From NCBI RefSeq assembly GCF_004366715.1, contig NZ_SOQZ01000003.1:381591-445590 (forward strand): a stretch of DNA of 64,000 nucleotides, read 5' to 3'. The notes beneath the pieces were generated by a model. That model was given only the letters and a program-made list of their open reading frames with translations, was not told where the DNA came from and did no database searches. A program made the translations under genes and the position numbers. The stretch comes from Meridianimaribacter flavus (GTDB lineage Bacteria; Bacteroidota; Bacteroidia; Flavobacteriales; Flavobacteriaceae). Positions 25,892-35,641 of the stretch are shown in pieces; within the stretch, counting starts at the first letter, position 1, and the number at the start of each line of letters is the position of its first letter.

Positions 25892-27484
25892 ATGACCCAA
25901 CAAAACATAAAACAACTAGAAACTGAACTTTGGGACGCAGCAGACGACCTAAGAGCCAATTCTAAATTGACCGCTGCCGAATACAAAGACCCATTATTAG
26001 GTCTAGTACTACTGCGTTTTGCACAAAACCGATATGAAGATGCCAAAATTGAAGTGCAAAACAACCTTCCTATAAATCCGCGTACTGGAGAAAAACGAGA
26101 AGCCAATAAAGAAGATTATACCGCAGCTGGTGCCATTATGTTACCAGAAAAAGCCAAATACGATTATTTAGCCAATTTACCAGAAAGCGAAGATATAGCA
26201 CAAGCTATTAATAATGCCATGAAGCTTATTGAAGCCGAATACCCAGATCTAGAAGGTATTCTGCCAAAAAGCTACCAAGAGTTTGATGACAAACTACTGC
26301 GCGATTTAGTACGTGTATTTAATAAAGACGCCGTAAAAAATGCTAAAGGCGATGTGTTTGGACGCATTTATGAGTTTTTCTTAATGAAATTCTCAATGCA
26401 AGGAGCAGGCGCTCAAGAGGGAGGTGAATTCTTTACACCACCATCGTTAGTTAGCCTTATTGTTAATTTTATACAACCTAATCATGGTATTGTACACGAT
26501 CCAGCTTGTGGCTCTGGCGGTATGTTTGTGCAAACCGCACATTTTATAAAAGACCACGATAACAAAAGCGTTAACGAAGCCATTACCGTGTATGGTACAG
26601 AGTTAAAAAGCAACAACACACGTTTAGCCAAAATGAACCTTGCTATACACGGTATAGAAGGCAAGATTATAGAAAGCAACAGCTTTTATAGCAATCCGCA
26701 TAACCTTAATGGTAAGTGCGACTTTGTTATGGCAAATCCGCCATTTAACGTAGATAAAATTGACGCTAAAAATAAATTTTTAGCAGATGACGAGCGTTTA
26801 CCCTTTGGCGCACCACTAACGGGAAAAGGCACCATAAGCAATGGTAATTATTTATGGATGCAGTATTTTCATTCGTATTTAAACGAAACTGGTAGAGCAG
26901 GTTTTGTTATGGCTAGTAGTGCTACCGATGCTGGTAATGCCGAAAAACTAATACGCCAAAAACTGATAGAAACAGGCGATGTAGAATGTATTGTAGCTAT
27001 AAGCAACAACTTTTTTTACACGCGTAGCTTACCGTGTCACGTGTGGTTTTTTAATAAAGGCAAGAGCAAAGAAAACAAAGACAAGGTGCTTATGATAGAT
27101 GCCCGCAACACCTTTAGAAAAGTAAGCACTACCATTAACGACTTTAGCGACGACCAACTAGAAGGTTTAACCGCTATTATGAACGCTTTTAGAACCAATA
27201 ATCCTGAAGCTGTCAGTTCGAGCGCAGTCGAGAACGCTTGGTTATCAGAACACTTCCCAAAAGGCACATACCAAGACGTAGAAGGCCTATGCAAAATAGC
27301 CACACTAGACGAAATTAAAGAACAAGACTACAGCCTTACACCAGGACGCTACGTAGGTGTAAAGATTGATATAGATATGGACTTTGACTATAAAGGCAGA
27401 ATGCGCGACATACATACCGAACTAGCCCAACTAAACACCGAAGCCAATACCCTAATGCAACAAATACAAAGTGTCAAGCTATGA
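25892..27484 (+). CDS. hsdM: Type I restriction-modification methyltransferase HsdM
   Basis: 530 residues. An N-terminal helical HsdM domain (~1-160) precedes the gamma-class N6-adenine methylase core. Motif I is HDPACGSGGMF (D203) for S-adenosylmethionine binding and motif IV is NPPF (282-285) for catalysis. It methylates adenine at the site set by HsdS and is also part of the restriction complex. Length and motifs are complete. The stop overlaps the hsdS start (ATGA). With only 9 bp to the MORN gene, its promoter is either shared or inside that gene. Confidence 0.96.
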   Translation: MTQQNIKQLETELWDAADDLRANSKLTAAEYKDPLLGLVLLRFAQNRYEDAKIEVQNNLPINPRTGEKREANKEDYTAAGAIMLPEKAKYDYLANLPESEDIAQAINNAMKLIEAEYPDLEGILPKSYQEFDDKLLRDLVRVFNKDAVKNAKGDVFGRIYEFFLMKFSMQGAGAQEGGEFFTPPSLVSLIVNFIQPNHGIVHDPACGSGGMFVQTAHFIKDHDNKSVNEAITVYGTELKSNNTRLAKMNLAIHGIEGKIIESNSFYSNPHNLNGKCDFVMANPPFNVDKIDAKNKFLADDERLPFGAPLTGKGTISNGNYLWMQYFHSYLNETGRAGFVMASSATDAGNAEKLIRQKLIETGDVECIVAISNNFFYTRSLPCHVWFFNKGKSKENKDKVLMIDARNTFRKVSTTINDFSDDQLEGLTAIMNAFRTNNPEAVSSSAVENAWLSEHFPKGTYQDVEGLCKIATLDEIKEQDYSLTPGRYVGVKIDIDMDFDYKGRMRDIHTELAQLNTEANTLMQQIQSVKL

Positions 27485-28779
27485 GGGAAGGATGGAGTGA
27501 AGTAAGATTAATTGAAGTTACTTCAAAAATAGGTAGTGGAGTTACACCAAGAGGAGGTTCAAGTGTATACGTAGAGAAAGGAATACCTATTTTCAGAAGT
27601 CAAAATATTTATAATGGAGAATTTTCAACAAGTGGATTAGCCTATATAAATGATACAATTGCTTCTAAAATGAAAAATGTTGAAGTTGTTGAGGATGATG
27701 TATTATTGAATATTACTGGTGATTCTGTCGCTAGATGTTGTATACCACCACGAGAATTTATACCTGGAAGAGTAAATCAACATGTTTCAATAATTAGACC
27801 AAGAAAAGAAAAGTTAAACCCGAGATATTTGATGTATTCATTAATCTCACCGCGAATGCAAGCGACCTTGTTAGCTTTTGCTTCTGGTGCAGGCGCTACA
27901 AGAAATGCGTTAACAAAAAGTGTCTTGGAAAATACCAAAATCAACCTACCACCACTAAAAACCCAACGCAAAATAGCATCCATTTTATCCGCCTATGATG
28001 ATTTAATAGAAAACAACCTAAAGCGCATTAAACTATTAGAAGAACAAGCACAACTCACCTATGAAGAGTGGTTTGTACGCTTTAAATTTCCTGGTCATGA
28101 AACCACAAAGTTTGATGAAGACACTGGATTGCCTGAGGGTTGGGAAAAGGTGAAGGCTTCTGATTTATTTGATATTCAAGGAGGAACACAACCACCAAAA
28201 AGCAGTTGGTTAGATGTTCAAAAAGATGGTTATGTTAGAATGGTTCAAATTCGTGATTATTACACAGATTCCCACATAGCTTATGTTAGAAATAATTCTA
28301 AACTACGTAGATGTTCAAAGGAAGATATTATGATAGCTAGATATGGTGCTTCTGTAGGGAGAATTTGTTATGGTATTGAAGGAGTTTATAATGTTGCTTT
28401 GGTTAAGGTTGTGCCTTATAAAAAATCCCATAGAGAATTTTTACGATGGTATTTGAAATCTGATTTTTTTCAATCAAACTTGCTTAATAAAACCCAAAGA
28501 ACAGCACAAGACGGTTTTAATAAGGGGACATTTAAATCCTTAAAACTAAACAAACCAAATAAAGTTATTATTGAAAAATTTAACTTATATGCTATTCCTC
28601 TATTTAATTTTATTGAAAAACTTAAAAATCAAAACCAACACTTAAAAGAAGCGCGAGATATCTTGTTACCACGCTTAATGAGTGGGATGATAGATGTAGA
28701 GAAGCCTGAAATTGGAAGCTTGAAGTATGAAGTTAATGATAGTTTGGGTATGGTGGCAGAGGAGAAAAGTGAATATTAA
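27481..28779 (+). CDS. hsdS: Type I restriction specificity subunit HsdS
   Basis: 432 residues in the usual two-half layout. The first target-recognition domain is ~1-150 (EVTSKIGSGVTPRGGS, GIPIFRSQNIYNG). The central conserved helix is ~155-205 (LPPLKTQRKIASILSAYDDL). The second target-recognition domain is ~215-370 (DLFDIQGGTQPPKSSW). The distal helix is ~380-410 (NQHLKEARDILLPRLMSGMI). It sets the DNA sequence recognised by HsdM and HsdR. Both halves are intact. It is joined to hsdM by a 4-base overlap and followed after 12 bp by the McrB-like gene instead of hsdR. Confidence 0.95.
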   Translation: MREGWSEVRLIEVTSKIGSGVTPRGGSSVYVEKGIPIFRSQNIYNGEFSTSGLAYINDTIASKMKNVEVVEDDVLLNITGDSVARCCIPPREFIPGRVNQHVSIIRPRKEKLNPRYLMYSLISPRMQATLLAFASGAGATRNALTKSVLENTKINLPPLKTQRKIASILSAYDDLIENNLKRIKLLEEQAQLTYEEWFVRFKFPGHETTKFDEDTGLPEGWEKVKASDLFDIQGGTQPPKSSWLDVQKDGYVRMVQIRDYYTDSHIAYVRNNSKLRRCSKEDIMIARYGASVGRICYGIEGVYNVALVKVVPYKKSHREFLRWYLKSDFFQSNLLNKTQRTAQDGFNKGTFKSLKLNKPNKVIIEKFNLYAIPLFNFIEKLKNQNQHLKEARDILLPRLMSGMIDVEKPEIGSLKYEVNDSLGMVAEEKSEY

Positions 28780-28791
28780 AAATTACAGTAA

Positions 28792-30876
28792 ATGAGTGAC
28801 AAAGAAGTAAACTATTTCATTTTCGCTAATAAACCAAAAGGAACTTATGAAGGTTCTTTTTGGGATACTAAAAACATTCTTAAAACAGGAAACTATTATT
28901 TTGAGTTAAATGATGGTAATGTTAATAAACCAAAACCAGAAGATGTTATTGTTTTTAAAGAATTTAACACCAAAGTATTTTGGGGAGAAGCTGTAATAGA
29001 AAAACCTTTAGAAGAAAAGAATACAGAAGATGGTGTTTTTGTTTTCTTCAAACTAAAAAGCATAAAAAAATGGTTATATAAACTTAGTACAAGTGAAATA
29101 CAACCTAAACTAGATAACCAAAATCAAAGATTAAGAATTGTAGGGATTTCTAAAGAAGAATATTTGCTTATAAAAGAAGAAATGGAAAAAAATAATGTGT
29201 TAAGTGAGAAAAGACAAGACGAACTTATTAATCTATGGAACAGTTATAAATCATCACCAAAAGAAGATTTAAACCAAATTGAAGCTGAATACCAAAGCAT
29301 TATTACAGATTTTAACTTTTATAAAAATAAAATTGAAGATGGTAGTTTTGAGTTAGATGATTATACTAATGTGTTGTCTAATACTGGAAGTAATCAAGGA
29401 GGCTATTTATGTAATTTTTTGGAACGTACAACTAGACGTGTATTTGGTTCGTCTAAACCTGGTAACGCTATAAATTTTGAAGTAAAACTAAATAAAGATG
29501 GTCATACTTATACAATTAAACAACATTTACAAAGAGGTGAAAAAGAAGGTAATATAGATAAAGAAACTGCTTCAGTTTTTTTTAATGATAATATAAAAAA
29601 GATTCTTACAACTATTGTTAATGAAGGTAATGTAGAAAGTAAAATAGAATTTATTGAAACTCATGATAATTATTCAGCAAAACAAGTTTTGAGAAAATTA
29701 CTAGTAATTAACCATCCTTTTAACTTTATAAATATTTATTCAGACGATGTTATAAATGATTTATATGAAGAGTTTATAGGTGGAAATCATTATTCTAACC
29801 TAGAAAAAAACGAGGCGCTAACAAGTATTTTCGTTAAACTGTTTTCATTAGATAACACAACGTTTATAGAGCGTTTTTTATTATCAAGATTTCTTTGGAA
29901 TTACGCGAACACTAAAGGCATCGCAGATGAAAATTCACCAAATGTTATTTTATATGGTCCACCAGGGACAGGGAAAACTTATCAAGTAACAAATAGTTTA
30001 GATTTTGTCTGTCAAGGAGAGAAAACTAGGTATAAAATTTTACAATTTCATCCATCTTTTACCTACGAAGATTTTATTGAAGGTATTAAACCAAAAGGTG
30101 TTACAAAAGATGGTAATATAAAATTTGAATTAGTAGATGGTGTTTTTAAGCTTTTTTGTAAGGAAGCAAAGCAAGAGTGTTTAATTGCTTTAAAAGAAAA
30201 TAGAGCTGCGAAACCTTATTATTTTGTGGTAGATGAAATTAACAGAGCTAATTTGTCTTCTGTTTTTGGTGAAACTTTATCTAGATTAGAAAAAGATTAC
30301 AGACACGATGTTATAAATAATGATACATCAAATTTAATTAAAACTCAATATTCATCGTTAATAGAACAATTATCTGAAGATAAAAAAAATAAATTAGCTT
30401 ATGAGCTTATTGATGGAGAAGCTTTTTTTGGAATACCAAGTAACGTTTTTTTTATAGGAATGATGAACGATGTTGATAAAAGTATTGACACCTTCGATTT
30501 GGCTTTAAGAAGACGTTTTAAATGGATAAGAAAAGATTGTGATTATAATGTTATTTCAGATGAGACCAAATATAGAAATGGCGGTGATTTTGATAATATT
30601 GAAGACTATGTCGCAGCTTGCAAAAAACTAAATTTATATATTTCTCAAGAATTGGGATTAGGGAAATCTTATGAGTTTGGTCATTCCTTTTTTATGAAAA
30701 TGAAAGATATTGGAAAGCGTTCAATTATTTCAAAAAACAATATTAAACAGTTGTTTGATTTATATTTAAAACCAACATTAAAAGAATATCTAAGAGCTTT
30801 ATATCCAGAAAGCGAATTAGATGCTAAACTAGATATAGCATTAGACACTTTTAAAGAACCATTTTCAAAAAAATAA
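28792..30876 (+). CDS. McrB-like AAA+ ATPase with EVE/PUA-like N-terminus
   Basis: 694 residues. Residues ~1-135 resemble an EVE/ASCH-type PUA fold (NYFIFANKPKGTYEGSFWDT, FWGEAVIE, RLRIVGISKEEYLLIKEE), a fold that reads modified bases in modification-dependent systems. The AAA+ core has Walker A GPPGTGKT (389-396), Walker B FVVDEINRANLS (D481, E482) and the McrB-type sensor region MNDVDKSI (MN at 558-559) followed by LALRRRF. In McrBC the GTPase/ATPase ring translocates DNA and activates the McrC nuclease, encoded next after 5 bp. The fold assignment of the N-terminus is by eye and less certain than the AAA+ core. Confidence 0.88.
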   Translation: MSDKEVNYFIFANKPKGTYEGSFWDTKNILKTGNYYFELNDGNVNKPKPEDVIVFKEFNTKVFWGEAVIEKPLEEKNTEDGVFVFFKLKSIKKWLYKLSTSEIQPKLDNQNQRLRIVGISKEEYLLIKEEMEKNNVLSEKRQDELINLWNSYKSSPKEDLNQIEAEYQSIITDFNFYKNKIEDGSFELDDYTNVLSNTGSNQGGYLCNFLERTTRRVFGSSKPGNAINFEVKLNKDGHTYTIKQHLQRGEKEGNIDKETASVFFNDNIKKILTTIVNEGNVESKIEFIETHDNYSAKQVLRKLLVINHPFNFINIYSDDVINDLYEEFIGGNHYSNLEKNEALTSIFVKLFSLDNTTFIERFLLSRFLWNYANTKGIADENSPNVILYGPPGTGKTYQVTNSLDFVCQGEKTRYKILQFHPSFTYEDFIEGIKPKGVTKDGNIKFELVDGVFKLFCKEAKQECLIALKENRAAKPYYFVVDEINRANLSSVFGETLSRLEKDYRHDVINNDTSNLIKTQYSSLIEQLSEDKKNKLAYELIDGEAFFGIPSNVFFIGMMNDVDKSIDTFDLALRRRFKWIRKDCDYNVISDETKYRNGGDFDNIEDYVAACKKLNLYISQELGLGKSYEFGHSFFMKMKDIGKRSIISKNNIKQLFDLYLKPTLKEYLRALYPESELDAKLDIALDTFKEPFSKK

Positions 30877-30881
30877 AAAGA

Positions 30882-32327
30882 ATGGAGATAAGTATTCCCA
30901 ATAATCATAATTACTATGAAGAAGATCCATTAAGTGAAGCATACTTAAGAGAACAGACTGGAATACGCTCAAAAAAAAAATCAAGAGATTTAGTTAATAA
31001 TTTGTTTTCTTCGGTTTTTGAATTAAAAACAAATAACACAAAACTAAAGAAATTACAAATTGTTGGATTTAAAAATCAAAAAAATAAAGAAGAAGATAAT
31101 TTAATTTTAAAACTTTATACTAAAGAAATTTCTGAAAATCAAAAAGAGTATTTTATACAGTCTGGCTTATTTTCTGGTGTGGTTTATCATAAAGGCTGCA
31201 AATTTAATATAACAACTAGACATGGTGATGTTTTTCTTCGTAGAATGCTAAATTTTGTAAATGATATTTATGTAGATAAAGAAAATTCAAACGCCTCTAG
31301 GAAAGAAGAATACAATGATTTTCAATACATTATATCTTATCTATTCATAGAGTCTTTAGAAAAAGCTTCGGTCTTAGGTTTGCCTAAAGAATACCAAAGT
31401 ATTACACAACGCAGTCACAAGGTAAGAGGAAAAATAGATTTAAATGCGTATCTAAAAAAAGATATTCCTTTTCAAGGAGAATTAACAACAACATATAGAG
31501 AGCAAGTTTATATTAAAGAAATTTGTGATGTCTTGTATTTAACTTTAAAGAAGCTAGAAAGAAAGTTTGGTAAGGATATTAATAACAAATTGTTTAATAT
31601 TAATCAATTGCTAAAACAAAATTACTCTGGTCAATATGTAAATATAGAAACTTTACATAAGGCAAAAAAACATAGAATTCTTCATAATCCATTATATGCA
31701 CCATTTAAAAACGTTATTGAATATGCAGAGATAATATTGTTAGAGCATGATTTAAATCCAAAAGAGAATAATACGCTTGAAACTTCAGGTTATTTATTTG
31801 ATGTTTCACAATTATTTGAAGTCTATTTAGAAAAACTTTTAAGTCGACATTTTAAAGATTGGTATTTAACAGGACAAGAGGAATTGAAATTGTATCAAGG
31901 CTTATTTTACAGTCGTAAAATGTTTCCAGATTTAGTCTTAAAACATAAGTATTCCAATAAGATTATTGTTTTTGATGCAAAATTTAAAAAGATGCACTTA
32001 GAAACAAAACAAAGCAAATATTCAGATTTAGATAGAAGCGACTTTTACCAAATACATACTTATATTCAATATTTTCAGCAAGATGTCATTATTGGAGGTT
32101 TATTGTATCCTTTATCAAAACCTTTAAATAAAGAAAAAGCATATTCAAATAGTTTGTTTGGTAAAGAAGATTCAAATACAATTAAGTTTATTGTTGATGG
32201 TGTTTTTGTAAATGAAAATATGAATATGGAACAATTGTTAAATTCTGAGCAAGAATTTTTAACTAGGATTGATACATTGATTGAAAGTAGTTTAAATTTA
32301 AAAGAACAATATTTTGAAGTAACATAA
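30882..32327 (+). CDS. McrC-like PD-(D/E)XK endonuclease subunit
   Basis: 481 residues with the McrC layout. The N-terminal beta/helical region (~1-290) contains FNITTRHGDVFLRRMLNFVN and an RGKIDL motif. The PD-(D/E)XK nuclease core is near 345-400, with PD (D350), an Ile/Val strand then DAK (D365, K367) and DFYQIHTYIQYF. It partners the AAA+ protein upstream to cut DNA bearing a recognised, probably modified, site. One base separates its stop from the hsdR start, so it is embedded in the type I operon. Confidence 0.87.
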   Translation: MEISIPNNHNYYEEDPLSEAYLREQTGIRSKKKSRDLVNNLFSSVFELKTNNTKLKKLQIVGFKNQKNKEEDNLILKLYTKEISENQKEYFIQSGLFSGVVYHKGCKFNITTRHGDVFLRRMLNFVNDIYVDKENSNASRKEEYNDFQYIISYLFIESLEKASVLGLPKEYQSITQRSHKVRGKIDLNAYLKKDIPFQGELTTTYREQVYIKEICDVLYLTLKKLERKFGKDINNKLFNINQLLKQNYSGQYVNIETLHKAKKHRILHNPLYAPFKNVIEYAEIILLEHDLNPKENNTLETSGYLFDVSQLFEVYLEKLLSRHFKDWYLTGQEELKLYQGLFYSRKMFPDLVLKHKYSNKIIVFDAKFKKMHLETKQSKYSDLDRSDFYQIHTYIQYFQQDVIIGGLLYPLSKPLNKEKAYSNSLFGKEDSNTIKFIVDGVFVNENMNMEQLLNSEQEFLTRIDTLIESSLNLKEQYFEVT

Positions 32328-32328
32328 T

Positions 32329-35300
32329 ATGAGCTACGAATACTCAGAAGACGGTTTAATAGAACAGGCTACACAAGATGTGTTAGAAGAATTAGGGTGG
32401 ACAATTACCTACGCTTGGACCAAAGAAACCTTTGGAGAAGATGGTTTATTAGGTAGAGAAGATAAAACCGAGGTGGTTTTAAAACGCTATCTATTACAAG
32501 CATTACAAAAACTCAATTCTAATCATCCAGATGTAGCTTATGAACAGGCAATAGAGTTAATTACCCAAAACGTAGCAGATCAAACCTTAGGAAGAATCAA
32601 TAAAGAAAAAACCGACTATCTTAAAAATGGTGTGCCAGTTAGCTATACCAATACTAAAGGCGAATTGGTTAAAACCAAGCTAAAGGTATTTGATTTTAAA
32701 AGCTACGAAAACAATCACTTTTTAGCGGTTAGACAGTTTGAGGTTTTAGGTGAACTCTATTTACGTAGACCAGATGTGGTAGGTTTTGTAAATGGTATTC
32801 CTTTAGTGTTTTTTGAGCTAAAAGCGCATCACCAAGATTTACGTCATGCCTACAACGATAATTTAAAAGATTATAAAGATACAATACCACATGTGTTTCA
32901 TAACAATGGATTTGTGATTTTGAGTAATGGTACAGATGCTAAAGTAGGTACCATAACTAGCCCTTACAAATTCTTTTTAGAATGGAAACGTATAGAAGAG
33001 GAAGAAGAAGGAGAAGTTAGCTTAGATACGATGTTACGTGGTACCTGCGCCAAACATCGATTGATGGATATTTTTGAAAACTTTCTCTTGTTTGACGATT
33101 CTCAAGGTGATGTTATTAAATTAATGGCTAAAAATCATCAATACATTGGTGTAAATAAAGTTATAGACAATGTTGATAATATAGAAGACCTAGAAGGTAA
33201 ACTTGGTGTGTTTTGGCACACGCAAGGATCTGGTAAATCCTATTCTATGGTGTTTTTATGCGAAAAAATTCATCGTAAACTCGGTGGTTCTTATACGTTT
33301 TTAATTGCGGTTGATAGAACCGAGTTAGAAAACCAGTTGTACGATACGTTTTCTGGTGTTGGTGTTGTTAATGATAAAAATATAATAGCAGGAAAGAAAA
33401 AAGGTATGACAGGTCGTGAGCATTTGCGAGAGTTGTTAGCCGAAAATCATCGTTATGTATTTACGTTGATTCATAAATTTTCGATAGACCCCAAAATAGA
33501 AAACGAATATCCACTTATTACAGAGCGTAAAAATATTATCGTCATCAGTGATGAAGCCCATCGTACACAGTCAGGTACCTATGCTAGAAATATGCGTTTT
33601 CATGGATTACCAAATGCGTCTTATTTAGGCTTTACAGGTACGCCCATTATAAAAGAAGAAGAAGAGCTAACCAAAAACATTTTTGGTGAGTATGTGTCTA
33701 TATACGACTTTAAACGTGCGATTGAAGATGAAGCAACGCTTCCTTTGCGATACTTGAATAGAGGTGAAAAGCTAGACATTACTAATCCAGAATTGGATGA
33801 ACGTATGGCAGAAGTGTTTGAAAATGAAGATTTAGATGATGATCAAAAAAAGAAATTAGAATACCTTTTTAGTAGAGATTATCCAATATTAACTTCTCAA
33901 CCAAGATTAGAAGCTATTGCGAAAGATTTGGTTTGGCACTTTAACGAACGCGGTTATCAAGGTAAAGCCATGTATGTGGCTTTAGATAAACCTACTGCAG
34001 TAAAAATGTACGACTTAGTACAACAATATAGGCCAGAATACCTTAAAGAATTGCAACAGCGTATAGATAACGCAACCGACCAGCAGGAAGAGCAGGAGTT
34101 AAAACGAAAGTATAACAAAGTTAAGGAAACTGAAGTTTGTGTGGTGGTTAGTGGTGAACAAAATGAAGTGGATAAGTTCAAGAAAATGAATTTAGACATT
34201 GAAATACACCGAAAAAAAATGGTTGAGCGTAATCTTGAAAAAGAGTTTAAAGACGAAGATAATACGTTTCGTTTAGCAATAGTCTGTGCCATGTGGATTA
34301 CAGGTTTTGATGCGCCATGTGTTTCTACAGTATATCTAGATAAACCTATTAAAGGACATACCTTAATGCAAACTATAGCAAGAGCCAATCGTGTGTATGA
34401 TGACGAGAAAGAAAATGGGTTAATTGTCGATTATGGTAATGTGTATAAACAATTAGAGAAAGCGTATTCTATTTATGGAGAAGGAAGTAAAGGCTCAGGT
34501 AATACAAATAAGCCAGGAAAACCAGTAGAACCATTAGAAGATGTTGAGGTAGAGTTAAAACAAGCCATTAAAGACGTAAAAGCCTATTTAAAGGAACTTA
34601 ATTTTTCTTTACAAGAGTTAAAAGATGCGAAGCCAATGTCTAAAATTGCTAAAATAAAACAAGCAACAGATGCTGTATGTCTTAATGAGACTACAAGAAC
34701 TACATTTGAGACGATGGCGCGTAATGTATTTAGAAAATACAAAGCACTATTTCCTTCAGATAAATTAAAGAAGCATGTTAAAGATTTTAATGCAATTGAA
34801 GCCATTTATACAGCTCTCAATCAAAATGTAAAAGGAGCAGATGTAACGCAAATCATAATGGATCTTCAAGCGATTGTGAGCGAAAGTGTAACTATTCAAG
34901 ATAATATAATTAAAGAAGATGAAGAAGAAGTGTATGTTGATTTAGCATCCTTAGATTTTGATAAATTAAGAGCAGCTTTTGCTAAGACACCACGAAAGAA
35001 CACTTTAGTGTTTAATTTACAGGATGCGATTGAGCAACGTTTAGAACAAATGATGAAAGAAAATCCGTTACGGATAGAATTTTACGATAGATATAAAAAA
35101 ATCATAGAAGAATATAACAAAGGAAAAAGTCTTGAAGATACCATGAAGACGTTTGAGAACTTAAGTGATTTTATAAAAGATCTTTCTTTTGAAGAACAAC
35201 GTGTAGTTCGTGAAAATTTAAAAGATCAAGAAACCCTAGCTATTTTTGATCTGCTAAAAGAGGGTAAAGAATTATCAAGTAAAGAAATTAAAGACGTAAA

Positions 35301-35538
35301 AAAAGTAGCAGCCAAAACATTGGAAACATTAAAGTCTGAAAAACTTAAAATAGATAATTGGAGAGAGAGTCGTCAAATTAAAGCACAAGTAAAGAGCTTA
35401 ATTTATGACAATTTACTGTACTTGCCACAAGAGCAATATTCTGATGAAGAAGTAGGAATAAAAACAGCCAATGTTTACCAGCATATCTTTACTAACTATT
35501 ATGGGAGTGGAAAGAGTGTTTATTCCAATGTTAGCTAA
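32329..35538 (+). CDS. hsdR: Type I restriction endonuclease subunit HsdR
   Basis: 1069 residues, full length. The N-terminal nuclease has RRPDVVG (D149) and FFELKA (E163, K165). SF2 translocase motor: Walker A TQGSGKS (G300-S304), DEAH box VISDEAHRTQSG (408-411), FTGTPI, and motif VI QTIARANRVYDD. A long helical C-terminal region (~720-1069) docks on the methylase. It translocates DNA and cleaves at a distance when HsdS sites are unmethylated. It is separated from hsdS by the two McrBC-like genes, an unusual order. Confidence 0.95.
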   Translation: MSYEYSEDGLIEQATQDVLEELGWTITYAWTKETFGEDGLLGREDKTEVVLKRYLLQALQKLNSNHPDVAYEQAIELITQNVADQTLGRINKEKTDYLKNGVPVSYTNTKGELVKTKLKVFDFKSYENNHFLAVRQFEVLGELYLRRPDVVGFVNGIPLVFFELKAHHQDLRHAYNDNLKDYKDTIPHVFHNNGFVILSNGTDAKVGTITSPYKFFLEWKRIEEEEEGEVSLDTMLRGTCAKHRLMDIFENFLLFDDSQGDVIKLMAKNHQYIGVNKVIDNVDNIEDLEGKLGVFWHTQGSGKSYSMVFLCEKIHRKLGGSYTFLIAVDRTELENQLYDTFSGVGVVNDKNIIAGKKKGMTGREHLRELLAENHRYVFTLIHKFSIDPKIENEYPLITERKNIIVISDEAHRTQSGTYARNMRFHGLPNASYLGFTGTPIIKEEEELTKNIFGEYVSIYDFKRAIEDEATLPLRYLNRGEKLDITNPELDERMAEVFENEDLDDDQKKKLEYLFSRDYPILTSQPRLEAIAKDLVWHFNERGYQGKAMYVALDKPTAVKMYDLVQQYRPEYLKELQQRIDNATDQQEEQELKRKYNKVKETEVCVVVSGEQNEVDKFKKMNLDIEIHRKKMVERNLEKEFKDEDNTFRLAIVCAMWITGFDAPCVSTVYLDKPIKGHTLMQTIARANRVYDDEKENGLIVDYGNVYKQLEKAYSIYGEGSKGSGNTNKPGKPVEPLEDVEVELKQAIKDVKAYLKELNFSLQELKDAKPMSKIAKIKQATDAVCLNETTRTTFETMARNVFRKYKALFPSDKLKKHVKDFNAIEAIYTALNQNVKGADVTQIIMDLQAIVSESVTIQDNIIKEDEEEVYVDLASLDFDKLRAAFAKTPRKNTLVFNLQDAIEQRLEQMMKENPLRIEFYDRYKKIIEEYNKGKSLEDTMKTFENLSDFIKDLSFEEQRVVRENLKDQETLAIFDLLKEGKELSSKEIKDVKKVAAKTLETLKSEKLKIDNWRESRQIKAQVKSLIYDNLLYLPQEQYSDEEVGIKTANVYQHIFTNYYGSGKSVYSNVS

Positions 35539-35641
35539 TAGTAATATTTTTAAATGATCTTTTTTAGTTCATCTAAAATCAAAGTTTAGTTTTACCATCT
35601 CATTTATGCATTTATAAAAATCTAGGATATAATTTAATTAA

